From Deltaproteobacteria bacterium (GTDB taxonomy: Bacteria > Desulfobacterota > Syntrophobacteria > Syntrophobacterales > Syntrophobacteraceae): DNA of 34,997 bases. Under the pieces are notes generated by a model. It ran no database searches. It saw only the letters and a program-made list of their open reading frames with translations, and was not told the origin of the DNA. The stretch covers positions 1 to 34,997 of the forward strand of contig JAKAJS010000013.1 in NCBI GenBank assembly GCA_021813685.1. The letters are read 5' to 3'. A program made the translations under genes and the position numbers. Shown piece after piece: positions 8,345 to 17,272 of this stretch; within the stretch, counting starts at the first letter, position 1; every line of letters begins with the position of its first letter.

Positions 8345-9075
8345 TTCAGGGCGGTGTCCTTTTCAGACCTCGACGGATTGGCATAGACATAGCCGGCTCC
8401 CCGAACCGTCTTGATCCGTTCGAATTCGCCGATCCGGTGCCCAAGCTTTTTTCTGAGGCTGCTCAGATGCACGTCCACGCTGCGATCGAAGGCCGTGAGG
8501 GAACGCCCCAGGACTCCCTCGGCCAGTTGCTCGCGCGTCACCACGTGACCGGCTGCCCGCAGCAGCATCTCGAGACAACCAAACTCCACCGAAGTCAAAT
8601 CGACCCTTTCGCCGTTTCGGCGCACTATCCGACTTCCCGTGTCCAGTTCCACATCGCCCACACGGATCGTTTCGGGCGTAAACGGGGAAGCGCTCCTGTC
8701 ATGGCGGTCTTTTGTGCGACGCAAAATGGCCCTGGCGCGCGCAATCAACTCGCGGGGATTGAACGGCTTTGGCAGGTAGTCGTCCGCACCCATCTCGAGC
8801 CCTACGATGCGATCGACCTCTTCATCTCGCGCAGTCAACATCAGAACGGGCGTATCGAGTTGGGAGCGCAACCGCTGGAGAACCTCGAAACCGTTCATCC
8901 CGGGCAGCATGATGTCCAGAACTATCAGATCGTACTCACCCGCTTCCGATACGGCCCTTTGCAATCCCTTTTCACCGTCGTGGACCGCACTGATTGAAAA
9001 CCCCTCCGGCTTCAGATAATCAGCCAGCAACTCGCATAACTCGGTATCGTCGTCTATTATCAGAATGCGGCTCAT
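8341..9075 (-). CDS. CpxR-like OmpR-family response regulator
   Basis: A 244-residue regulator with an N-terminal receiver and a C-terminal winged-helix DNA-binding domain. The receiver has the acidic pocket (IIDDD, 6-10), the phosphorylatable Asp54 in VLDIMLPGMNG, Thr81 and Lys103 (LPKPFNP). The effector domain (about 135-235) ends in the OmpR-type SVDVHLSSLRKKL and IKTVRGAGYVY. GGAGAGGG precedes the ATG. It is the first gene of a two-gene operon with the CpxA-like kinase, and the divergent gene is cheV. It is called CpxR-like by its partner and similarity; target promoters were not identified. Confidence 0.9.
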   Translation of the reverse strand: MSRILIIDDDTELCELLADYLKPEGFSISAVHDGEKGLQRAVSEAGEYDLIVLDIMLPGMNGFEVLQRLRSQLDTPVLMLTARDEEVDRIVGLEMGADDYLPKPFNPRELIARARAILRRTKDRHDRSASPFTPETIRVGDVELDTGSRIVRRNGERVDLTSVEFGCLEMLLRAAGHVVTREQLAEGVLGRSLTAFDRSVDVHLSSLRKKLGHRIGEFERIKTVRGAGYVYANPSRSEKDTALK

Positions 9076-9173
9076 CTACCCTCTCCGCTAAAATTCGAAT
9101 GCCCGGTCAAAGGGGCTATTCTACCAAAAGTCTCCGATCGGGAGGATCGTTATTCTCGCAATGAAAAAGTTCC

Positions 9174-9201
9174 TGAAGAAATTGCAAGCATCTGCCGATC
9201 A
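9174..9201 (+). promoter_or_regulatory. candidate flagellar sigma-28-type promoter for cheV
   Basis: TGAAGAAA (9174-9181) and GCCGATCA (9194-9201) are separated by 12 bases. This resembles the sigma-28 consensus TAAAGTTT-N11-GCCGATAA, with seven of eight positions in the -10 box. It lies about 48 bases upstream of the cheV ATG, a chemotaxis gene expected to be in a flagellar late class. The -35 match and the spacing are imperfect, so this is a suggestion only. Confidence 0.35.
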
Positions 9202-9248
9202 TACTGGATGTAGTTTTCTATAACAACCTAACCGGCACTGGGGCAATC

Positions 9249-10307
9249 ATGGCGTACGAAAGTGGCATCTTGTTGAAATCGGGCACCAACGAAATGGAAA
9301 TCGTGGAATTCTACCTCGATGAACCCGCCGCCGGAGGCGAGGGAGAAATTAACCGGGTATGCTACGGAATCAATGTGGCAAAGGTCCTGGAAATCATCCG
9401 AAAGCCCTCGGTAAATAAAGTGCCGCTGTCTCATCCCGCCATAATCGGCACCTTCATTTTGCGAAACAAGGTGATCCCGCTGGTAGATTTGACCCTGCAA
9501 CTGGGCAAAAGGAGGCTCGAAGAGCCGCAGGGGACCCCTCTGGCCATCATCACGGAGTTCAACAAGACTACCATGGCCTTTGAAGTCTCGGGCGTAAACC
9601 GCATCCACCGACTCGCCTGGACGCAGATAGAACCCGCCGAAGTCGTGCTCGGCTATTTTACCTCCTCGGTTACGGGGATAGTGAAGTTTGAGGACCGAAA
9701 CATTTTGATCCTGGATATGGAGAAAATCCTCTCGGACCTCAGCTCCCAGTATTCGCTCGAAGATCACGATGGGGCGGGGACAGAGTCCGAGGTTTCGCGC
9801 AACCAAACCCGGGAGGCCGACGGCTTCGCCCTCGGAGATGCTCCCGCCATGCCCGCTCTCCCCCCGAAGGCGCTTATCGCCGATGATTCCTCCTCCATCC
9901 GCACCATCCTCACCCGCAAGCTCCAAAAGGACGGATTCGATGTCACCACCGCCGGAGACGGGGAAAAGGCACTCGCCATGCTCATGGAGTTCAAACAGCG
10001 CAGCGAGCAGGAAAATCGATCGCTCGACCATTATGTCGAGATCCTCATCTCCGACATCGAAATGCCCAAGATGGACGGCTACAGCCTTTGTCAGGCAGTA
10101 AAAAAAGACCCCGTCCTGGGGGCCTTGCCGGTCATTCTTTTCTCTTCTCTCATTAACGATCGGCTTCTTCACAAAGGCAAATCGGTGGGCGCCGACGAAC
10201 AGATCACCAAGCCCGAGACCGCCAATCTGACGGAAACGGCTCGTCGCCTGATCGCCCAAAGCAAGGCAGACCCGGGCAGCACAGCTCGAACGCAATATGC
10301 CAACTAG
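9249..10307 (+). CDS. cheV: CheV chemotaxis coupling protein (CheW-REC)
   Basis: A 352-residue two-domain protein. Residues about 15-165 form a CheW-like coupling domain (the VCYGINVAKVLEII segment, then IGTFILRNKVIPLVDL), which links chemoreceptors to CheA. Residues about 207-335 form a receiver with acidic residues at 211-212, the phosphorylatable Asp269 (LISDIEMPKMDGY) and the conserved Lys in ITKPE. Phosphorylation of CheV by CheA is known to adjust receptor signalling and adaptation. The length and domain order fit the family exactly. No other che gene is present, so it is a stand-alone locus. The ribosome site is weak (GGGGCA). Confidence 0.93.
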   Translation: MAYESGILLKSGTNEMEIVEFYLDEPAAGGEGEINRVCYGINVAKVLEIIRKPSVNKVPLSHPAIIGTFILRNKVIPLVDLTLQLGKRRLEEPQGTPLAIITEFNKTTMAFEVSGVNRIHRLAWTQIEPAEVVLGYFTSSVTGIVKFEDRNILILDMEKILSDLSSQYSLEDHDGAGTESEVSRNQTREADGFALGDAPAMPALPPKALIADDSSSIRTILTRKLQKDGFDVTTAGDGEKALAMLMEFKQRSEQENRSLDHYVEILISDIEMPKMDGYSLCQAVKKDPVLGALPVILFSSLINDRLLHKGKSVGADEQITKPETANLTETARRLIAQSKADPGSTARTQYAN

Positions 10308-10340
10308 CACGGTGCTGGAAAAGGAAATCCCAAGCCTTTT

Positions 10341-12185
10341 TCAGCCCCCGATTTTTCGGTACAGCCCCAGGCTCGAGGCCCGGATTGTCACAATCCGTCC
10401 CTTCTCGAGTCTTTCCGGCAAAGTCGCTCCCGGACCGGCCCATTGGGCGTCGGCCGAATCGAGTATTTTTTGCCATCCTCCCCGGATACCGATTTCGGAA
10501 GGCTCCAGAACCTGGTCTTCCTCAAAAAAGTTGTAGAGGCTGAAAAGCTCATAGCCGGCCGATTTTCGCCTCACCACCATCACTTGTTTTTCCTCCAGTC
10601 CCCGCACCTCCATGTCGCCGCGCTCCCGGTTGCCTAAGGCCGGCTCCACGCGCCGCAGCTGAATGAGCCTCCGGTAAAAGTCAAAAAGCGCACGCGATCT
10701 GCCTTCCCCTGCCCTGCTCCAATTTAGCCGGGAGCTGAGAAAGGTTTCCCGGCTGTCCGGGTCCGGCACCTCCCCCTCCCACAAAAACTCCTTAAACTCC
10801 TCCCGGCGCCCTTTGCGCACCGCTTCGCGAAGCTCCGGGTCCGTGTGGTCGACGAAGTAAAGAAATGGGGCCTGCTCCCCGTATTCTTCCCCCATGAACA
10901 GCAGGGGCAGGTAGGGAGATAACAAAACGGTCGCGGCACACACCTTCAAGGCTTCAAACGAGACAAGTGTCGAAAGCCTCTCGCCCAGCATCCGGTTTCC
11001 CACCTGGTCATGATTTTGCGAAGCGACGACAAATTTTTTCGACTCCAGGTCCGCAGACCGGTTCCCGTGATTTCTCTTTCGAAATTTTGAATACCTGCCC
11101 GAATAGAGATAGCCTTCCCCAAGCACGGTCGTCAAATCGGCCAGTCTCCCGAAATCCGTGTAATACCCCCCGCGCTCCCCGGTGAGCAGTGCGTGCAGAG
11201 AGTGGTGGAAATCATCCGACCACTGGGAATCAAGTCCGTAGCCCCAATGCTTTTTCGGGCGAATGATCCGGCTGTCGTTGAGATCGCTTTCCGCGATGAG
11301 ATAGCGGGGCCTTCCGGTCTTTTCCCCCAACTCCCGCACGCTTTCGGAAAGCTGCGCCAGAAACGGGACCGCGCTCCTGTCATAGATCGCGTGAACCGCA
11401 TCGAGCCGCAGGGCATCGATATCGAAGACTCCCAGCCAGAAGAGGGCGTTTTGGATGAAAAAGTTTCTCACTCCGTCGTTGTATGCGTCGTCAAAATTAA
11501 TCGCCTCGCCCCATGGGGTAATGTAGCTTCTGGTGAAGTAGGGTCCGAAATCGCGCAGGTAGGCCCCCTCGGGGCCAAGGTGGTTGTAGACTACATCGAG
11601 TGTTACCGCCATCCCCCGTTCATGGCACGCATCTACCAGGCGCCTCAGCCCCGCCGCTCCCCCGTACGAGTTTTGGGCCGCGTACGGGTATGCGCCGTCG
11701 TAGCCCCAGTTGCGCGCCCCCGGAAATTGAGCGACAGGCATGATCTCGATGCTCGTGGCGCCAAGAAGGCTGATGTGATCGAGCTTTTCGATCACAGCCT
11801 CGAAGGTGCCTTTGGTAGTGAATGTCCCCACATGCAGCTCGTAGAAGATGTAGTCTTCGAGCGCTATCCCTCCCCAGGTTCGCTCCCGGCCCGCAAGGCG
11901 CAGATCGATCACCTCGCTTGGGCGGTGCACGCCTTCGGGCTGGGAAAAAGAGGCCGGGTCGGGCCGCTCGATCTTCTCGTCCAGAACGATCGTGTACCGG
12001 CTCCCCGGCCGGACATTTTCCAGTGCAATCGACCAGTAGCCCCTCTCCTCCCGGTCCATGGCGACAAGCCTCTCCTCCGGCGCCGCAAGCCGTATCTGCA
12101 TGCTCCTTCGAAAAGGCGCCCAGACTCGGAATCCGACTTTCCCATCCCCAAGGTAAGCTGCCCCGATATCAGGTAAAAAGTTCAT
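10341..12185 (-). CDS. treZ: malto-oligosyltrehalose trehalohydrolase
   Basis: TreZ releases trehalose from the maltooligosyl-trehalose made by TreY. The 614-residue protein has an N-terminal carbohydrate-binding beta-domain (about 1-100), a GH13 barrel and a C-terminal beta-domain. GH13 motifs are intact: DVVYNHLG (about 197-204), nucleophile Asp262 in DALRLDAVHAI, acid Glu299 in LIAESDLND, and Asp393 in SQNHDQVGNR. The LIAESD and NHDQVGNR forms are typical of TreZ rather than of the branching enzyme. AGGAAG precedes the ATG. It is divergent from glgX; treY, the partner synthase, is not in the window. Confidence 0.93.
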   Translation of the reverse strand: MNFLPDIGAAYLGDGKVGFRVWAPFRRSMQIRLAAPEERLVAMDREERGYWSIALENVRPGSRYTIVLDEKIERPDPASFSQPEGVHRPSEVIDLRLAGRERTWGGIALEDYIFYELHVGTFTTKGTFEAVIEKLDHISLLGATSIEIMPVAQFPGARNWGYDGAYPYAAQNSYGGAAGLRRLVDACHERGMAVTLDVVYNHLGPEGAYLRDFGPYFTRSYITPWGEAINFDDAYNDGVRNFFIQNALFWLGVFDIDALRLDAVHAIYDRSAVPFLAQLSESVRELGEKTGRPRYLIAESDLNDSRIIRPKKHWGYGLDSQWSDDFHHSLHALLTGERGGYYTDFGRLADLTTVLGEGYLYSGRYSKFRKRNHGNRSADLESKKFVVASQNHDQVGNRMLGERLSTLVSFEALKVCAATVLLSPYLPLLFMGEEYGEQAPFLYFVDHTDPELREAVRKGRREEFKEFLWEGEVPDPDSRETFLSSRLNWSRAGEGRSRALFDFYRRLIQLRRVEPALGNRERGDMEVRGLEEKQVMVVRRKSAGYELFSLYNFFEEDQVLEPSEIGIRGGWQKILDSADAQWAGPGATLPERLEKGRIVTIRASSLGLYRKIGG

Positions 12186-12326
12186 CGTCTTCCTGTCTCG
12201 ATCTGATTTTTCCCGTCATCGAACCAGAGCCGAACCGACCCCATCTGCAAACAAAGTAGGAAGACCCGCAGACCTGTCAACCGTAAGCCCCCCCACTCCC
12301 CCCTATCCTTAATTTTTAATTCTCTT

Positions 12327-12355
12327 TTGATTCGCCTCGACACTCGTCTTACTAT
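12327..12355 (+). promoter_or_regulatory. candidate sigma-70 promoter for glgX
   Basis: TTGATT (12327-12332) and TACTAT (12350-12355) are separated by exactly 17 bases, each a 4/6 match to consensus, in a locally AT-rich part of the 281-base region between divergent treZ and glgX. The implied leader is about 105 bases. Confidence 0.35.
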
Positions 12356-12466
12356 TAAAAGTGTGCTGTCCCCATCTCCTGCTCGGGGCGGGGCTACACT
12401 TCCCCGCCCCTTTTCAGCGTCACTCGGTACGCAAACCGTTTTGTCTTTTTCTCTCGGAGGACATCC

Positions 12467-14602
12467 ATGAAATTCTGGCCTGGGAAACCCTATCCGCTTG
12501 GCGCGACCTGGGATGGGGCGGGAGTAAACTTCGCCCTTTTTTCCGAAAACGGTTCCGCGGTCGAACTGTGTCTCTTCGACGAGGAGGGCGGAAACGAGGA
12601 GCGAATCCCCGTGGTGAACCAGACCGACCAGGTCTGGCACATCTATTTGCCCGAAGCGCGTCCCGGGCAGCTCTACGGCTACAGAGTCCACGGCCCCTAC
12701 GAACCCGCAGAGGGCCACAGATTCAATCCGGCCAAATTGCTCCGCGACCCCTATGCCAAAGCGATCAGCGGCCTGATGGAATGGAACGACGCCCATTTTG
12801 GGTACTCCATCGGCCACCCGGAGGCGGATCTTACCCGGGACGATCGCGACAGCGCACCGTTTTCGCCAAAGTGCATCGTAATCGACCAGGCCTTTACATG
12901 GGCGGACGACGTTGCGCCCAAAATCCCCTGGGACAAAACGATTATCTATGAAGCCCACGTGAAGGGACTGACGCAACTGGCGCCCTTCGTCCCCGAGGAG
13001 CTTCGCGGGACCTATGCCGGCCTGCGCAGCCCGACAGTCGTCGAGTATCTGCTCTCGCTGGGTGTTACCGCCATAGAACTGATGCCCGTCCACCAGTTTC
13101 TCCACGACCGTTTCCTGGTGGACAAGGGGCTCAAGAATTACTGGGGCTACAACACCATCAACTTTTTTTCTCCCCACTCCGACTACGCCCGCCGCCGCCT
13201 CAAGGGCCGGCAGGTCGACGAGTTCAAAACCATGGTCAAGACCTTTCATCGCGAGGGGATCGAGATCATTTTGGATGTGGTCTACAATCACACGGCGGAA
13301 GGAAACCACCTGGGGCCGACCCTGTCCTTCCGGGGCATTGACAATGCAGCCTATTACCGGCTCGTACATGACGACAAACGATATTATTTCGATTACACCG
13401 GAACGGGCAACACGCTCAACATGCGCCATCCCCGCACTCTGCAGCTCATAATGGACAGCCTTCGCTACTGGGTCGAGGAGATGCACGTAGACGGCTTCCG
13501 GTTCGACCTGGCCGCAACGCTTGCCCGCGAACTGCACGAAGTCGACAGGCTGGGCGCATTTTTCGATATCATCCACCAGGACCCCGTGATTTCACAGGTC
13601 AAGCTCATAGCCGAACCGTGGGACCTGGGCGAAGGGGGCTACCAGGTCGGCAACTTCCCCGTGCTGTGGACCGAATGGAACGGCGAGTACCGCGACGCGG
13701 TCAGGCGGTTTTGGAAAGGCGACGAGGGCCAGCTTGGCAACTTCGCCTGGAGGCTGACCGGCAGCAGCGATCTCTATGCGAGCACGGGAAGGCGGCCGTA
13801 TGCGAGCATCAATTTCGTCACCGCCCACGACGGCTTCTGCCTGCGCGATCTGGTGAGCTACGACCGCAAACACAACGAGGCCAACCTCGACGATAACAGG
13901 GACGGCTCGGACAACAACATGAGCTGGAACTGCGGGGCTGAAGGACCGACCGAGGACGACGAGATAAACTCGCTCAGGGAAAGGCAGCAGAAAAACTTCC
14001 TGGCCACCCTGCTGCTCTCTCAGGGGGTGCCCATGATCCTTGCCGGAGATGAAAGCTCCCAGACCCGGGGGGGCAACAACAACACCTATTGCCAGGATAA
14101 CGAGATATCCTGGATGCACTGGGACATGGACGAAACGCAGCGCAGCATCCTGAAATTCACCAGATCGCTCATTCAGCTTCGAAAAGAACACCCGGTCTTT
14201 AGACGGCGGAGTTTTTTCCGGGGCAGGTCCATGCGGGACCCAAACCTTCAGGATCTTGCCTGGTTTCGCCCCGATGGAACGGAAATGAGCCGCGAAGACT
14301 GGGCCAACCCTGCCGCGCGCTGCCTGGGCATGGTCCTGGCCGGAGACGTCATAAATGAGTTCGACGACCGCGGAAACTCCATCTCGGACAATACCATGCT
14401 ACTCCTGATAAACGCCCACTGGGAGAAGATTTCCTTCGTTATGCCCCCCTCCAGGGCGGCCGAAAAGTGGAATTCTTTTAAAGCCGTCTGGCGCCTGGAG
14501 TTCGATACCGCCGCACCCGACCCGACCCATACCCGGTCGGTTAACTCCGGGGCCGCCTACGATCTGCAGGCCCGCACGCTCGCTGTCTTTGTGCTGAGCT
14601 GA
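12467..14602 (+). CDS. glgX: glycogen debranching enzyme, isoamylase type
   Basis: GlgX/TreX hydrolyses alpha-1,6 branch points of glycogen or limit dextrin. The 711-residue protein has the N-terminal CBM48 domain (about 7-130: GATWDGAGVNFALFSENGSA), a GH13 barrel and a C-terminal beta domain. Catalytic residues are visible: nucleophile Asp347 (DGFRFDLAAT), acid Glu383 (LIAEPWDLGEGGYQVG) and Asp455 (TAHDGFCLRDLVSY). All three contexts are typical of GlgX/TreX. GGAGG stands seven bases before the ATG. Pairing with treZ suggests the TreX role, feeding linear maltodextrin into trehalose synthesis, but a general glycogen role is equally possible. The gene ends four bases before the convergent histidine kinase. 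Confidence 0.93.
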   Translation: MKFWPGKPYPLGATWDGAGVNFALFSENGSAVELCLFDEEGGNEERIPVVNQTDQVWHIYLPEARPGQLYGYRVHGPYEPAEGHRFNPAKLLRDPYAKAISGLMEWNDAHFGYSIGHPEADLTRDDRDSAPFSPKCIVIDQAFTWADDVAPKIPWDKTIIYEAHVKGLTQLAPFVPEELRGTYAGLRSPTVVEYLLSLGVTAIELMPVHQFLHDRFLVDKGLKNYWGYNTINFFSPHSDYARRRLKGRQVDEFKTMVKTFHREGIEIILDVVYNHTAEGNHLGPTLSFRGIDNAAYYRLVHDDKRYYFDYTGTGNTLNMRHPRTLQLIMDSLRYWVEEMHVDGFRFDLAATLARELHEVDRLGAFFDIIHQDPVISQVKLIAEPWDLGEGGYQVGNFPVLWTEWNGEYRDAVRRFWKGDEGQLGNFAWRLTGSSDLYASTGRRPYASINFVTAHDGFCLRDLVSYDRKHNEANLDDNRDGSDNNMSWNCGAEGPTEDDEINSLRERQQKNFLATLLLSQGVPMILAGDESSQTRGGNNNTYCQDNEISWMHWDMDETQRSILKFTRSLIQLRKEHPVFRRRSFFRGRSMRDPNLQDLAWFRPDGTEMSREDWANPAARCLGMVLAGDVINEFDDRGNSISDNTMLLLINAHWEKISFVMPPSRAAEKWNSFKAVWRLEFDTAAPDPTHTRSVNSGAAYDLQARTLAVFVLS

Positions 14603-14606
14603 TTTT

Positions 14607-15965
14607 TCATGCGTCGAGCACTTCCCGGACTTTTTCGACCAGGCCTTTTACGGAAAATGGCTTTTGCAGGAAATCGATCCCGGCTTCGAGAACGCCGTGA
14701 GGGGCAATCACATCGGCGGTGTAGCCCGACATGAAAATAGAGCGCAGTCCCGGCGTGAGAGCCTCGAGCTTGTCCCTGAGCTCTTTGCCGTTCATCTCGG
14801 GCATCACCACGTCGGTAATGAGCAGGTGAATGGGCCCGGAATAGTCCCGAACAATTTTCAAGGCCTCGCGGGGAGCTCCGGCAGTAAGCACCGTATACCC
14901 GTAGCGCTCCAGGATCTCTTTGCCCAAGCCCAGGATCGCCGCTTCATCTTCCACCAGCAGAATCGTCCCGGTTCCCTGGAGTTCCTTTTTCAAAGTCCCG
15001 ATCGATTTGGCTTCCGGCTCCTGCTCTGCCCGAGGCAGGTAGATCTTGAAAGTCGTACCGCGGCCCGGCTCGCTCCGGACAGTGATGTGTCCATTGTTCT
15101 GCGAGACAATGCCGTAGACCGTGGCGAGCCCGAGGCCGGTGCCTTTGCCCGGTTCCTTTGTGGTGAAGAAGGGTTCGAAGATGCGCTCCAGGGTCTCCTT
15201 TTCCATTCCAGTCCCCGTATCGCTTACGGCCAGCACTATGTAGTCGCCCGGCGGCACCCCCTCGTGGCCCTGGCAGCAAGACTCCTCCAGCGTCACATTG
15301 GCTGTTTCGATGGTCAGCCTTCCAACCCCCGCGATAGCATCTCTGGCGTTTACCGCCAGATTGGCCAGGATCTGGTCCACCTGCCCCGGATCGATCCTGA
15401 CAGGCCAAAGGTCAAGACCCGGGAACCAGCCAAGCTCTATGTCCTCTCCGATCAGCCGCCGGAGCATCTTCAAAATGCCAAATGCCGCTTCGTTCAGATC
15501 CAAAACCTTCGGGTTGATCGTCTGCTTGCGGGCAAATGCCAGCAACTGGCGCGTGAGGTCGGCGGAACGATAGGCTGCGTCTTTGATTACGTTCAAGTCG
15601 CGATAGAAGGGATTATCCGAAGTGACCTTCTCCAGGATCATCTCCGAGTAGCCGATGATTATCGACAAAATGTTATTGAAATCGTGCGCCACCCCGCCGG
15701 CCAGCCTCCCGACCGCCTCCAGTTTTTGGGCCTGGTGCAGCTGCGATGCCAATATCTCCTGTTCTTCCCTGCTCCTCTTGCGCTCGGCTATTTCCGCCTG
15801 CAGCTCCCTGTTGGCTTTTTCGAGCTCGGCCTTGACGGCCTCCAGGTCGGCAAGGCGGCGCTGAAGCTCCGGGTAATAACTCTTTTGGATCGACCGCTCC
15901 CCGAGACCGATCATCTTTTCGCGTAAACGCTCCCAATCCTCGGGAGGCTCAGAGCGCTTCTTCAT
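14607..15965 (-). CDS. soluble hybrid histidine kinase with C-terminal receiver
   Basis: A 452-residue protein with no membrane segment. A coiled coil (about 30-82) leads into a HisKA domain with His94 in [12 protein letters not shown], then an HATPase with the N-box ([12 protein letters not shown]), DTGTGM and [13 protein letters not shown], and a receiver (about 334-450) with Asp385 in [14 protein letters not shown] and a Lys in FLQKPFSV. There is no PAS, GAF or other recognisable sensor domain, so the coiled coil may take input from a partner. Its start lies within the last 17 bases of the upstream alcohol dehydrogenase gene, which implies translational coupling. No output regulator is adjacent on this strand. 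Confidence 0.9.
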   Translation of the reverse strand: MKKRSEPPEDWERLREKMIGLGERSIQKSYYPELQRRLADLEAVKAELEKANRELQAEIAERKRSREEQEILASQLHQAQKLEAVGRLAGGVAHDFNNILSIIIGYSEMILEKVTSDNPFYRDLNVIKDAAYRSADLTRQLLAFARKQTINPKVLDLNEAAFGILKMLRRLIGEDIELGWFPGLDLWPVRIDPGQVDQILANLAVNARDAIAGVGRLTIETANVTLEESCCQGHEGVPPGDYIVLAVSDTGTGMEKETLERIFEPFFTTKEPGKGTGLGLATVYGIVSQNNGHITVRSEPGRGTTFKIYLPRAEQEPEAKSIGTLKKELQGTGTILLVEDEAAILGLGKEILERYGYTVLTAGAPREALKIVRDYSGPIHLLITDVVMPEMNGKELRDKLEALTPGLRSIFMSGYTADVIAPHGVLEAGIDFLQKPFSVKGLVEKVREVLDA

Positions 15966-17091
15966 AGAGCACCTCGATCTCTTTTGAGGAAGGAATCCGC
16001 GGGTTTGTCACCATGCACACGTCCAGCATCGCCATCTGCGCCAGTCGGGGTAGATCGCCCGCTTTCACCCCGATTTCACTCAGACGCCTGTTTACCCCGG
16101 CCCGCGAACGCAACTCGACAAGCCCGGCCACCAGCGCAGCTTTCTCCCGCCCCTCCTCCATGCGAAGTCCCATCGCCTCCCCGATCCGGCAATACCGTTC
16201 GGCGGCCGATTCAAAGTTAAACGCCACCACCTGAGGCAAAAGAATCGAGTTGCTCTCGCCGTGAGGCACATCCAAAAATCCTCCGAGGCTGTGGGCCATT
16301 GCGTGAACAGCCCCCAGGCTCGCATTGGAAAAGGCAAGCCCGGCGTGAAGGCTTGCCAGCATCATCTGGCCCCGCAACGCGATATCCTCCGGGTGTTGCA
16401 GCACCGCAACCAGGTTTTCCGAAATCAGTCGGACCGCTTCGAGCGCATGCAGATCGGTGATCGCCGAATGGGCGTTCGACACGTACGCCTCGATGGCGTG
16501 GCAAAGTGCATCCAGACCAGTGCATGCGGTAAGCTCCCCATCCATGGTCGTGGTCGTTGCCGGATCTATCAACGCAACGTCGGGAACCATGGTCTTGCTC
16601 ACTACCGCGATTTTTACCCTCCGCTCGCTGTCGGTAATGATCGCAAACTGCGATACGTCAGCGGAACTGCCGGCCGTAGTCGGTATGCAAATCAGGGGAG
16701 GACCGGGGACCGCGACCCTGTCTATTCCCTCAAACTCGAGGACGTGACGCTCGTTGGCCCCGGCAATACCGATCCCTTTCGCACAGTCCATCGGGCTCCC
16801 ACCGCCCACGGCGACAATCATGCTGCATTTTTGCTCCCGGTAAAACGCCGTCCCCTCCGCGACCTGTTCCGCGCGAGGGTTGGGGCTCACCCCCGAGTAC
16901 ACCGAGAAAGGAACGCCTTTGGATTCCAAGGACTGAAAAACCCTTTGAGTCCACCCCGCCGCAATTACTCCCGGGTCGGTGACGATCAAAACTCTGCCGG
17001 CCCCGAAATTGATCACGTACTGGGCGACCAGGTCCAACGCCCCTCTCCCGAAAACGAATTCAGGCGCCATGAATTTCCTGAGCTCCACCAT
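15949..17091 (-). CDS. iron-containing (group III) alcohol dehydrogenase
   Basis: A 380-residue NAD(P)-dependent, metal-dependent alcohol dehydrogenase. The Rossmann-type N-terminal domain carries GGGSPMDCAKG (96-106) for NAD(P) binding. The metal ligands expected for the family are all present: Asp194 and His198 (GLDALCHAIEAY), His263 (AVHAMAHSLGG, with His267 as the additional active-site His) and His277 (PHGESNS). Substrate is not readable; relatives act on primary alcohols, 1,2-propanediol or 1,3-propanediol. AGGAG stands eight bases before the ATG. The 3' end overlaps the hybrid histidine kinase by 17 bases, which suggests shared expression of a redox enzyme and a sensor kinase. Confidence 0.92.
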   Translation of the reverse strand: MVELRKFMAPEFVFGRGALDLVAQYVINFGAGRVLIVTDPGVIAAGWTQRVFQSLESKGVPFSVYSGVSPNPRAEQVAEGTAFYREQKCSMIVAVGGGSPMDCAKGIGIAGANERHVLEFEGIDRVAVPGPPLICIPTTAGSSADVSQFAIITDSERRVKIAVVSKTMVPDVALIDPATTTTMDGELTACTGLDALCHAIEAYVSNAHSAITDLHALEAVRLISENLVAVLQHPEDIALRGQMMLASLHAGLAFSNASLGAVHAMAHSLGGFLDVPHGESNSILLPQVVAFNFESAAERYCRIGEAMGLRMEEGREKAALVAGLVELRSRAGVNRRLSEIGVKAGDLPRLAQMAMLDVCMVTNPRIPSSKEIEVLYEEAL

Positions 17092-17272
17092 GCGGAAACT
17101 CCTCTTGCGGGTGTAGGGTCTCGAAGATTTTCATTCTGCTTGTACCGGAGGGACCTGAAGTCAAAATGTCTCAACGTGCGCGGGAACATGGACTCTTGCG
17201 TCACTATCCATTAATACTCAAAATCTCTTTCAATTACCAGATCGAAAGACCTCAGAATCCCCCAGGGAGCCC

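Noticed and set aside
9228-10310. Open frame (360 codons) antisense to cheV
   Set aside because: No domain visible; cheV is complete on the other strand.
10319-10340. AAAAGG/CCTTTT stem as bidirectional terminator between cheV and treZ
   Set aside because: Only six weak pairs, and the right arm ends directly at the treZ stop codon.
11193-12176. Open frame (327 codons) antisense to treZ
   Set aside because: Shadow frame with Arg/Pro-rich, domain-free composition.
12182-13576. Long open frame (464 codons) antisense to glgX
   Set aside because: It mirrors the codon pattern of glgX, has no recognisable domain and no ribosome site; glgX has complete catalytic motifs.
14664-15926. Long open frame (420 codons) antisense to the hybrid histidine kinase
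   Set aside because: Shadow of a GC-rich gene; the kinase strand carries all catalytic boxes.
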